Source: Hyphomicrobiales bacterium (lineage in GTDB: Bacteria > Pseudomonadota > Alphaproteobacteria > Rhizobiales > Rhizobiaceae). From it: DNA of 51,244 nucleotides. Position 1 is the first letter of the stretch; the number at the start of each line of letters is the position of its first letter. Position numbers and translations under genes: made by a program. The stretch spans positions 93,553-144,796 of the forward strand of contig UCCS01000010.1 in the NCBI GenBank assembly GCA_900470965.1, given 5' to 3'. This document shows positions 1-6,664 of this stretch, in pieces. The notes under the pieces are model-generated. The model was given only the letters and a program-made list of their open reading frames with translations, made no database searches and was not told where the DNA came from.

Positions 1-451
1 CGATGCGCTTGCCGAGGCCCTGGCGGATGCCCGCTACATCGCAGCACCTGTCCACATCATCCGTCATGTGCTGGCCGGCGAGTTCAGCCTCGATGCAAAG
101 GGGAACCGGCGCATCATCGACAATTACTTCATGTTCCATTCGGGCTTTGCCAATTATCCGCGCACGAGCCAGGCGCTCTGGATCTACAGCCAGATGATCC
201 GCTGGGGCCAGGCCGAACTCGGACTCAACCCCGCACGCGCAGCCGCTTCCGCCTATCGCCCGGACCTTTATCGCACGGCCCTAGGCGAGGGCAGCGCACC
301 TATCGATGCTGACGTGCGCATCGAAGGCGCCGACGAAACCGACCGCTTTATGGACGGCCATGTTTTCGATCCATCGAAACTGCCTGACTATATTGCAGGT
401 TTTGCGGTGAAGAGCGCCCTGCCCTTCATTCCGCATCCTGATGAAACCTGA
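1..451 (+). CDS. nasS: NasS/NrtA-like nitrate-binding protein, 3' part
   Basis: The reading frame is open from base 2 to a TGA at 449-451; the 5' part lies outside the window. The visible 149 residues match the C-terminal lobe of the CmpA/NrtA/NasS family, including the late FMDGHVFDPSKLPDYIAGF stretch that parallels the FFDGKVFDPENPSAYLDS end of the nrtA product just downstream. In alphaproteobacteria the gene directly before nrtA is usually nasS, the cytoplasmic nitrate sensor. NasS holds the ANTAR antiterminator NasT until nitrate binds. The sensor role is inferred from position. A second transport-type NrtA paralogue is the alternative, and a check for absence of a signal peptide needs the missing N-terminus. 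It is followed by a short stem-loop. Confidence 0.62.
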   Translation, partial: DALAEALADARYIAAPVHIIRHVLAGEFSLDAKGNRRIIDNYFMFHSGFANYPRTSQALWIYSQMIRWGQAELGLNPARAAASAYRPDLYRTALGEGSAPIDADVRIEGADETDRFMDGHVFDPSKLPDYIAGFAVKSALPFIPHPDET

Positions 452-457
452 AAAGGT

Positions 458-489
458 TGCTGCATTGCATAAATCACTTGCAGCATTTT
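458..489 (+). terminator. Stem-loop after nasS-like gene
   Basis: TGCTGCA (458-464) and TGCAGCA (479-485) form a perfect 7-bp inverted repeat with a 14-nt loop, followed by TTTT (486-489). It starts 7 bases after the stop codon. The stem is short and the T-run weak, so termination is plausible but partial. A role as an activator-binding site upstream of the sigma-54 promoter is the other option. Confidence 0.4.
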
Positions 490-612
490 CGACCCGCGAC
501 TGAGCAATCGCACAAAAGTTTTGCAGAGCGATTTCGTGCTTTGAAAAACAGCAACTGGCGCAAACAGAAGAAATTTCCTTTTATTTCAATAGTTTGCAAC
601 AACAAAAACAAA

Positions 613-629
613 TTGGCACGCCGCTTGCA
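613..629 (+). promoter_or_regulatory. Sigma-54 (RpoN) promoter of the nitrate operon
   Basis: TTGGCACGCCGCTTGCA matches the sigma-54 consensus TTGGCACG-N4-TTGCW at every position, with the -24 GG at 615-616 and the -12 GC at 627-628. Transcription should start near 640, about 170 bases before nrtA. Sigma-54 control implies an enhancer-binding activator, most likely NtrC, so the operon would respond to nitrogen limitation. Upstream lies an AT-rich stretch (about 525-612) with an inverted repeat CAAAA-G-TTTTG near 512-522. I could not match a clean NtrC site there. Confidence 0.88.
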
Positions 630-639
630 AGGCTAGAAC

Positions 640-811
640 CGCACCGGTCAACGGCGACCAGGTGCAGGATGAGCGCGGAATAAGCGCTTACAACAGACAT
701 CGACGTCGCAAGGTTTTTGCTGTCCGGGACTTCTCCCTTCCCGAGGACGCAATCTCCGAGCGGCGTTTTTTTATTCCGAAAAATCCGGCAGCCACCCAGA
801 GGAGCCCGCGC
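640..811 (+). promoter_or_regulatory. Structured leader RNA of the nitrate operon (candidate NasT target)
   Basis: The leader between the predicted start of transcription and nrtA holds several stem-loops: AGCGC/GCGCT at 672-676/684-688, GCAA/TTGC at 708-711/717-720 nested inside GACA/TGTC at 696-699/721-724, and CGGGA/TCCCG at 725-729/739-743. The last directly precedes a terminator-like hairpin at 745-772. ANTAR proteins such as NasT and NasR act by binding two leader hairpins and stopping the terminator from forming. I did not find the canonical hexanucleotide loops with A at position 1 and G at position 4, so the exact NasT contact is unproven. Confidence 0.5.
745..772 (+). terminator. 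Leader terminator hairpin before nrtA
   Basis: GGACGC (745-750) can pair with GCGTTT (763-768), allowing two G-U pairs, and the sequence runs into seven T residues (766-772). It lies 40 bases before the nrtA start and inside the transcript made from the sigma-54 promoter, as expected for an attenuator released by an antiterminator. The stem is weak on paper, so confidence is limited. Confidence 0.42.
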
Positions 812-2110
812 ATGACCAAGATTTTCACGACCGCGATCAGCCGTCGCAGCATGCTGAAGACCACCGCCGCCGCCGCCCTCGTGAGCGCCGTTCGCACGGC
901 ATTTCCTTCAGGCGCTTTCGCTGCTGCGGCCACACCTGAGGTGACCGGCGTCAAGCTTGGCTTCATCGCCCTGACGGATGCGGCGCCTCTCATCGTCGCC
1001 AAGGAAAAGGGTCTGTTCGAAAAGCACGGCCTTCCTGAAGTCGATGTGGCGAAGCAGGCCTCCTGGGGTGCAACGCGTGACAATTTGGTTCTCGGCGGTG
1101 CGGCCAATGGCATCGATGGCGCGCATATCCTCTCGCCGCTGCCCTATCTCATGCACACCGGCAAGGTGACCCAGAACAACCAGCCGGTGCCGATGGCACT
1201 GCTGGCACGTCTGAACTACGACAGCCAGGGCATCTCGGTCGCCAAGGAATATGCCGATACCGGTGTCGAGCTCGACTCCTCCAAGCTGAAAGCCGCTTTC
1301 GAGAAGAAGAAGGCCGAGGGGAAGGAAGTGAAAGCCGCCATGACCTTCCCCGGCGGTACGCATGACCTGTGGATCCGCTACTGGCTCGCCGCCGGCGGCA
1401 TCGATCCGGACAAGGACGTCTCCACCATCGTGGTGCCGCCGCCGCAGATGGTGGCGAACATGAAGGTCGGCAACATGGATGTCTTCTGTGTCGGCGAGCC
1501 TTGGAACGAACAGCTCGTCAACCAGGGCATCGGCTTCACCGCGGCAACGACCGGCGAGCTCTGGAAAGGCCATCCGGAAAAGGCCCTCGGCATGCGCGCC
1601 GACTGGGTGGAAAAGAACCCGAATGCCGCCAAGGCCCTGCTGATGGCCATCATGGAAGCCCAGCAATGGTGCGACAGCATGGACAACAAGGAGGAGATGG
1701 CGACCATCCTCGGCAAGCGGCAATGGTTCAATGTGCCGCCGAAGGATGTGCTCGGCCGCCTGAAGGGCGACATCAACTACGGCAATGGCCGCGTCGCCCA
1801 TGGAACCGATCTCTACATGAAGTTCTGGGCCGGCGGCGTCTCCTACCCCTTCAAGAGCCACGATACCTGGTTCATGGCGGAGAATATCCGCTGGGGCAAA
1901 CTCGCGGCGAATACGGATATCAAGGCGCTGGTCGACAAGGTGAACCGCGAGGACATCTGGCGCGAGGCCGCAAAGGACCTCGGCGTTGCGGCGGCCGACA
2001 TTCCGGCCACGACGTCGCGCGGCAAGGAAACCTTCTTCGACGGCAAGGTCTTCGATCCGGAGAACCCCTCTGCCTATCTCGACAGCCTCTCCATCAAGGC
2101 CGCTTCGTAA
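812..2110 (+). CDS. nrtA: Nitrate ABC transporter, substrate-binding protein
   Basis: A 432-residue CmpA/NrtA-family protein that binds nitrate or nitrite in the periplasm and delivers it to NrtB/NrtC. I chose the ATG at 812 because it has an AGGAG ribosome site 8-10 bases upstream and begins with a twin-arginine signal (SRRSMLK near residues 10-16, hydrophobic stretch to about residue 43, AFAAA cleavage region). An in-frame start at 662 would place the leader terminator inside the gene. The mature part starts VTGVKLGFIALTDAAPLIVA, typical of the family, and ends FFDGKVFDPENPSAYLDS. It is first in the operon and is followed by a hairpin before nrtB, which may raise its relative mRNA level. 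Operon control is by the sigma-54 promoter and leader. Confidence 0.93.
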   Translation: MTKIFTTAISRRSMLKTTAAAALVSAVRTAFPSGAFAAAATPEVTGVKLGFIALTDAAPLIVAKEKGLFEKHGLPEVDVAKQASWGATRDNLVLGGAANGIDGAHILSPLPYLMHTGKVTQNNQPVPMALLARLNYDSQGISVAKEYADTGVELDSSKLKAAFEKKKAEGKEVKAAMTFPGGTHDLWIRYWLAAGGIDPDKDVSTIVVPPPQMVANMKVGNMDVFCVGEPWNEQLVNQGIGFTAATTGELWKGHPEKALGMRADWVEKNPNAAKALLMAIMEAQQWCDSMDNKEEMATILGKRQWFNVPPKDVLGRLKGDINYGNGRVAHGTDLYMKFWAGGVSYPFKSHDTWFMAENIRWGKLAANTDIKALVDKVNREDIWREAAKDLGVAAADIPATTSRGKETFFDGKVFDPENPSAYLDSLSIKAAS

Positions 2111-2119
2111 TCCCCGCCT

Positions 2120-2148
2120 CCGGCGCGTGAGGCGCGCGCCGGCCTTTT
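2120..2148 (+). promoter_or_regulatory. Hairpin between nrtA and nrtB
   Basis: CCGGCGCG (2120-2127) and CGCGCCGG (2135-2142) form a perfect 8-bp GC stem with a 7-nt loop, followed by TTTT (2145-2148). As nrtB and the rest of the operon follow, it probably acts as a partial terminator or a 3'-end stabiliser that gives more binding protein than permease. Confidence 0.55.
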
Positions 2149-2169
2149 ATTCCATGAAGGAGCGAACGC

Positions 2170-3051
2170 ATGTCAGCGCTTGCAAAGAATGAACCCATCA
2201 AGGCGGCTGTTGCGCCGAAGACGGCCAATGTCGTCCATTTCGCAAAGAAGCCGGCGCGCAAGATCGATTTGCAGCTCCTTTCGGTCGCTGCCGCCCGCAA
2301 TATCGTGCCGCCGCTGATCGTTCTCGCGATCATTCTCGGCCTCTGGCAGATCCTCTGTTCCTCGCCGAACGCCTCGCTGCCGTCGCCGCATCAGGTCTGG
2401 CAGGAAAGCTATGATCTGATCGCTTATCCTTTCTTCAACTACGGATCTCAGGATATCGGTCTCGGCTGGCGCGTACTGGTTTCGCTGCAGCGGGTTGCTT
2501 ATGGTTTCGGCCTTGCAGCCGTAGCCGGCATCGTCATCGGCGCCGTTATCGGCCAGTCGATCTGGGCGATGCGCGGCCTCGATCCGATCTTCCAGGTGCT
2601 GCGCACCGTGCCGCCGCTTGCCTGGCTGCCGCTGTCGCTCGCGGCCTTCCAGGACAGCAATCCTTCGGCGATCTTCGTGATCTTCATCACCTCGATCTGG
2701 CCGGTCATCATCAATACCGCCGTCGGCGTGCGCAACATTCCGCAGGATTACCGCAATGTCGCCGAAGTGCTGCGGCTCAACCAGTTCGAGTTCTTCTTCA
2801 AGATCATGCTGCCCTCGGCAGCCCCCTACATCTTCACCGGTCTGCGCATCGGCATCGGCCTGTCATGGCTGGCGATCGTCGCAGCCGAAATGCTGACCGG
2901 CGGCGTCGGCATCGGCTTTTTCATCTGGGATGCGTGGAACTCGTCCCGCCTGCCCGACATCATCGTGGCGCTTGCCTATATCGGCGTCGTCGGCTTCGCC
3001 CTCGACAAGCTCGTGTCCGCCATCGGCAAACTCGTCACGCGCGGCGCCTAG
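2170..3051 (+). CDS. nrtB: Nitrate ABC transporter, permease
   Basis: A 293-residue inner-membrane permease of the NrtB/SsuC/TauC type. After a charged, alanine-rich cytoplasmic N-terminus (residues 1-45) come about six hydrophobic segments, the first near residues 47-66. The coupling loop around RLNQFEFFFKIMLPSAAPYI, the EAA motif region that meets the ATPase, is near residue 205. A GAAGGAG ribosome site precedes the ATG. It forms the channel for nitrate import together with the nrtA and nrtC products, and is separated from nrtC by 20 bases. Confidence 0.93.
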   Translation: MSALAKNEPIKAAVAPKTANVVHFAKKPARKIDLQLLSVAAARNIVPPLIVLAIILGLWQILCSSPNASLPSPHQVWQESYDLIAYPFFNYGSQDIGLGWRVLVSLQRVAYGFGLAAVAGIVIGAVIGQSIWAMRGLDPIFQVLRTVPPLAWLPLSLAAFQDSNPSAIFVIFITSIWPVIINTAVGVRNIPQDYRNVAEVLRLNQFEFFFKIMLPSAAPYIFTGLRIGIGLSWLAIVAAEMLTGGVGIGFFIWDAWNSSRLPDIIVALAYIGVVGFALDKLVSAIGKLVTRGA

Positions 3052-3071
3052 GCCAATTGAGGGGATCGACC

Positions 3072-3869
3072 ATGAGTGCCTATCTGAAACTCGACCACAT
3101 CGACAAGCATTTCGACCGCGCGGGCGCCCGCACCGAGGTGCTGAAGGACATCAACCTCGTCATCGACAAGGGCGAATTCGTCTCGATCATCGGCCATTCC
3201 GGCTGCGGCAAGTCCACGCTGCTCAACCTGATCGCCGGCCTGACGCCTGTGTCAAACGGAGCCGTGCTGCTCGAAAACCGCGAGGTCAATGAACCCGGCC
3301 CCGAACGCGCCGTCGTCTTCCAGAACCATTCGCTGCTGCCCTGGCTGACTGTCTATGAAAACGTCAATCTCGCCGTCTCGAAGGTCTTCAGCAATAAGAA
3401 GAGCAAGGCCGAGCGCCACGACTGGGTCATGGCCAATCTCGATCTCGTGCAGATGGCTCATGCGAAAGACAGACGCCCCTCCGAAATATCGGGCGGCATG
3501 AAGCAGCGCGTCGGCATTGCCCGGGCACTCTCGATGGAGCCGAAGATCCTTCTCCTCGACGAGCCCTTCGGCGCTCTCGACGCATTGACCCGTGCGCATC
3601 TGCAGGACGCCGTGATGGAAATCCACGCCCGCCTCGGCAATACGATGGTCATGATCACCCATGATGTCGACGAGGCCGTACTGCTTTCCGACCGCATCGT
3701 GATGATGACCAACGGCCCCGCCGCCCGCATCGGCGAAGTGCTCGACGTGCCCATCGCCCGACCGCGCAACCGTATCGAGCTCGCCTCCGACCGAACCTAC
3801 CTCAAATGCCGCGAAGCCGTGCTGAAGTTCCTCTACGAACGTCACCGCTTCGTCGAAGCCGCGGAGTAA
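3072..3869 (+). CDS. nrtC: Nitrate ABC transporter, ATPase
   Basis: A 265-residue single-domain ATPase of the NrtD/TauB/SsuB class that powers nitrate uptake. Walker A GHSGCGKST is at residues 41-49; the signature ISGGMKQR and Walker B ILLLDEPFGALD follow in order, with the switch histidine in ITHDVDEA. I use the third-gene name nrtC as is common in rhizobia, but by domain content it equals cyanobacterial NrtD, because it lacks the extra binding-protein domain of cyanobacterial NrtC. The ATG at 3072 has a GAGGGGA ribosome site. Only 3 bases separate it from nirB. Confidence 0.92.
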   Translation: MSAYLKLDHIDKHFDRAGARTEVLKDINLVIDKGEFVSIIGHSGCGKSTLLNLIAGLTPVSNGAVLLENREVNEPGPERAVVFQNHSLLPWLTVYENVNLAVSKVFSNKKSKAERHDWVMANLDLVQMAHAKDRRPSEISGGMKQRVGIARALSMEPKILLLDEPFGALDALTRAHLQDAVMEIHARLGNTMVMITHDVDEAVLLSDRIVMMTNGPAARIGEVLDVPIARPRNRIELASDRTYLKCREAVLKFLYERHRFVEAAE

Positions 3870-3872
3870 ACC

Positions 3873-6323
3873 ATGACCGAAAAACTCGTCATCATCGGTA
3901 ACGGCATGGCGCCTGGGCGCATGCTGGAACACCTCTTCGAACAGGCGCCGGGCCGTTATCAGGTTACGATCTTCAACGCCGAGCCGCGCGTCAATTACGA
4001 TCGCATCATGCTCTCGCCGGTCCTCTCGGGCGAAAAGACCTACGAGCAGATCGTCATCCATGGCGATGGCTGGTACATCGACCACGGCATCACCCTTTAC
4101 AAGGGCCACAAGATCGTCTCGATCGACCGCGACAGGAAGACAGTCACGTCGGATCATGGTGTGACCGAGAGCTATGACAAGCTCGTCATCGCCACGGGCT
4201 CTGTGCCCTTCATCATTCCCGTTCCCGGCAAGGATCTGCCCGGCGTCATCACCTACCGCGACCTCGATGACGTGCAGGCCATGCTGCTCGCCGCCCAGTC
4301 GCGGCAAAAGGCGATCGTCATCGGCGGCGGCTTGCTCGGGCTCGAAGCGGCCGCCGGGCTTGCTCAGCGGGGCATGGATGTCACCGTATTGCACGTCATG
4401 CCGACGCTGATGGAGCGCCAGCTTGATCCCGCCGCCGGCTACCTCTTGCAGAAGGCCGTTGAGGAACGCGGCATCAAAGTCATCTGCAAGGCCAATACCA
4501 AGCAGATCATCGGCAACGGCAAGGTGGAAGGCGTCGAGCTCGACAACGGCACGATCATTCCGGCTACGCTCGTCGTCATGGCGGTGGGCATTCGCCCGAA
4601 CGTCAATCTTGCCAAGGAAGCCGGGCTTGCCGTCAATCGTGGCATCGTCGTCGATGCCGGCATGCAGACCTCCGATGGCGACATCTACTCGCTCGGCGAA
4701 TGCGCCGAAGTCGGCGGCATGGTCTATGGCCTTGTCGCACCGCTCTACGAGATGGCCCGTGTGGCAGCCTCCCATCTTGCGGGCGATACCAAGCCGGGCT
4801 TCGTGCATTCCGATACGCCGACCAAGCTCAAGGTTACCGGCATCGAGCTCTATTCTCTGGGTGATTTCACCGACGGTGAGGACCGGCAGGAAATCGTGCT
4901 GCGCGATGCAACCGCGGGCGTCTACAAGCGCTTGGTGCTGAAGGACAACCGCATTATCGGCACGGTGCTTTATGGCGAAACCTCCGACGGCGCCTGGTTC
5001 AACGATCTCAAGAAAAAGGCGGTCGACATCTCCGAGATGCGCGACACTCTGATCTTCGGCCAGGCCTATCAGGGAGGGTCCCCGCTGGACCCTATGGCGG
5101 CCGTTGCAGCCTTGCCGGATGATGCGGAAATCTGCGGCTGCAACGGCGTCTGCAAGGGCAAAATCACTTCAACGATCGCGGCCAAGGGGCTGACATCGCT
5201 CGATGATGTGCGCGCCCATACCAAGGCTTCGGCCTCCTGTGGCTCCTGCACCGGCCTCGTCGAGCAGCTCATGTCCTTGACGTTGGGTGATGCCTATAAT
5301 CCGAAAGCTGTGCAGCCTATGTGCACTTGCACGGAACTCGGCCATGATGATGTGCGCCGCCTGATCAAGGCGAAGAAGCTGAAGACCATACCTGCCATCA
5401 TGCAGGAGCTGGAATGGAAGACATCCGGCGGCTGCGCCAAATGTCGCCCGGCACTCAACTACTATCTCGTCTGTGACTGGCCGGATGAATATGCCGACGA
5501 CTATCAGTCGCGCTTCATCAACGAACGCGTCCATGCCAATATCCAGAAGGACGGCACCTATTCCGTCGTGCCACGCATCTGGGGCGGAGTGACCAATTCC
5601 GGCGAGCTGCGTGCCATCGCCGATGTGGTCGACAAGTTCGCGATCCCGATGGTCAAAGTGACCGGCGGCCAGCGCATCGACCTGCTCGGCGTCGAGAAGG
5701 AAGACCTGCCGGCCGTCTGGGCCGATCTCGGCAAGGCCGGCTTCATTTCCGGCCAGGCCTATGCCAAGGGCCTGCGCACGGTGAAGACCTGCGTCGGTTC
5801 CGACTGGTGCCGCTTCGGCACGCAGGATTCCACCGGCCTCGGCATCCGCATCGAGAAATTCATGTGGGGCTCCTGGACACCGGCCAAATTGAAGATGGCA
5901 GTGTCCGGATGTCCGCGAAACTGCGCCGAGGCCACCTGCAAGGATATCGGCGTGATCTGCGTGGATTCCGGCTTCGAGATCCATTTCGCCGGGGCTGCAG
6001 GTCTCGACATCAAGGGCACGGAAGTGCTCGGCCTGGTGAAGACCGAGGACGAAGCGCTCGAACATATCGTGGCGCTGACCCAGATGTATCGCGAACAGGG
6101 CCGCTATCTCGAGCGCATCTACAAATGGGCCAAGCGCATCGGCCTCGATGAGATCCGCCGGCAGATCATGGAGGATCACGACAAGCGCAAGGCCTATTAC
6201 GAGCGCTTCGTCTTTTCCCAGAAGTTCGCCCAGGTCGACCCCTGGTCGGAGCGCGTCTCCGGCAAGGACAAGCACGAATTCCGGCCGATGGCGACCATCG
6301 GCTTCAATCAGGCGGCAGAGTGA
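3873..6323 (+). CDS. nirB: Nitrite reductase [NAD(P)H], large subunit
   Basis: An 816-residue NirB-family enzyme that reduces nitrite to ammonium with six electrons from NAD(P)H. In order: an FAD-binding Rossmann motif near residues 6-12 (IIGNGMAPG), a second NAD(P)H-binding motif VIGGGLLGLEAA near residue 150, two BFD-like [2Fe-2S] regions (CGCNGVC...CGSCTG from about residue 415 and a second Cys-rich stretch CTCTELGHDD...CAKC near 485-530), then the sulfite/nitrite reductase repeats. The siroheme/[4Fe-4S] ligands appear as CVGSDWCRFG (about 640) and CPRNCAEATC (about 679). It acts in the cytoplasm with NirD, and siroheme comes from CysG encoded at the operon end. Also called nasB or nasD in other species. 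Confidence 0.95.
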   Translation: MTEKLVIIGNGMAPGRMLEHLFEQAPGRYQVTIFNAEPRVNYDRIMLSPVLSGEKTYEQIVIHGDGWYIDHGITLYKGHKIVSIDRDRKTVTSDHGVTESYDKLVIATGSVPFIIPVPGKDLPGVITYRDLDDVQAMLLAAQSRQKAIVIGGGLLGLEAAAGLAQRGMDVTVLHVMPTLMERQLDPAAGYLLQKAVEERGIKVICKANTKQIIGNGKVEGVELDNGTIIPATLVVMAVGIRPNVNLAKEAGLAVNRGIVVDAGMQTSDGDIYSLGECAEVGGMVYGLVAPLYEMARVAASHLAGDTKPGFVHSDTPTKLKVTGIELYSLGDFTDGEDRQEIVLRDATAGVYKRLVLKDNRIIGTVLYGETSDGAWFNDLKKKAVDISEMRDTLIFGQAYQGGSPLDPMAAVAALPDDAEICGCNGVCKGKITSTIAAKGLTSLDDVRAHTKASASCGSCTGLVEQLMSLTLGDAYNPKAVQPMCTCTELGHDDVRRLIKAKKLKTIPAIMQELEWKTSGGCAKCRPALNYYLVCDWPDEYADDYQSRFINERVHANIQKDGTYSVVPRIWGGVTNSGELRAIADVVDKFAIPMVKVTGGQRIDLLGVEKEDLPAVWADLGKAGFISGQAYAKGLRTVKTCVGSDWCRFGTQDSTGLGIRIEKFMWGSWTPAKLKMAVSGCPRNCAEATCKDIGVICVDSGFEIHFAGAAGLDIKGTEVLGLVKTEDEALEHIVALTQMYREQGRYLERIYKWAKRIGLDEIRRQIMEDHDKRKAYYERFVFSQKFAQVDPWSERVSGKDKHEFRPMATIGFNQAAE

Positions 6324-6334
6324 GGAGATCAACC

Positions 6335-6664
6335 ATGAACTGGCACCCGATCGGCGAGATCTCCGATATTCCTTTGCGCGGCTCCCGCTGCGTGAAGACC
6401 CCGCATATGAATATCGCCGTCTTCCGCACGGGCGAGGACGAGGTCTATGCGATCGAAAACCGCTGCCCGCACAAGGGCGGGCCGCTTTCCGAGGGTATCG
6501 TGCATGGAAATGCCGTCACCTGCCCACTACACAACTGGGTGATTTCCCTGGAGACTGGCAAGGCACTCGGCGCCGATGACGGCGCGGTGCGTACCATCCC
6601 GCTCAGGAACGAGGGCGGCAGGCTCTATATCGCGCTCGAAAGCCTCGTTATGGCGGCCGAATGA
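6335..6664 (+). CDS. nirD: Nitrite reductase small subunit, Rieske type
   Basis: A 109-residue NirD that pairs with NirB. The ATG at 6335 follows a TGAGGAG ribosome site overlapping the nirB stop region. The Rieske ligand motifs are intact: C-P-H near residues 47-49 and C-P-L-H near 66-69, so this copy should hold a [2Fe-2S] cluster. That differs from the enterobacterial NirD type, which has the fold but lacks the ligands. The gene overlaps nasA by four bases (ATGA), which suggests translational coupling. Confidence 0.92.
   Translation: MNWHPIGEISDIPLRGSRCVKTPHMNIAVFRTGEDEVYAIENRCPHKGGPLSEGIVHGNAVTCPLHNWVISLETGKALGADDGAVRTIPLRNEGGRLYIALESLVMAAE

Noticed and set aside
662..811. Longer N-terminus for NrtA from an in-frame start at 662
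   Set aside because: It would place the leader terminator and T-run inside the gene, and it hides the twin-arginine signal that begins at 812.
3252..4808. Long open frame of 518 codons on the minus strand opposite nrtC and nirB
   Set aside because: It is a mirror of high-GC coding on the other strand. Its product is rich in His, Asp and Gly with no domain, and nrtC and nirB are certain.
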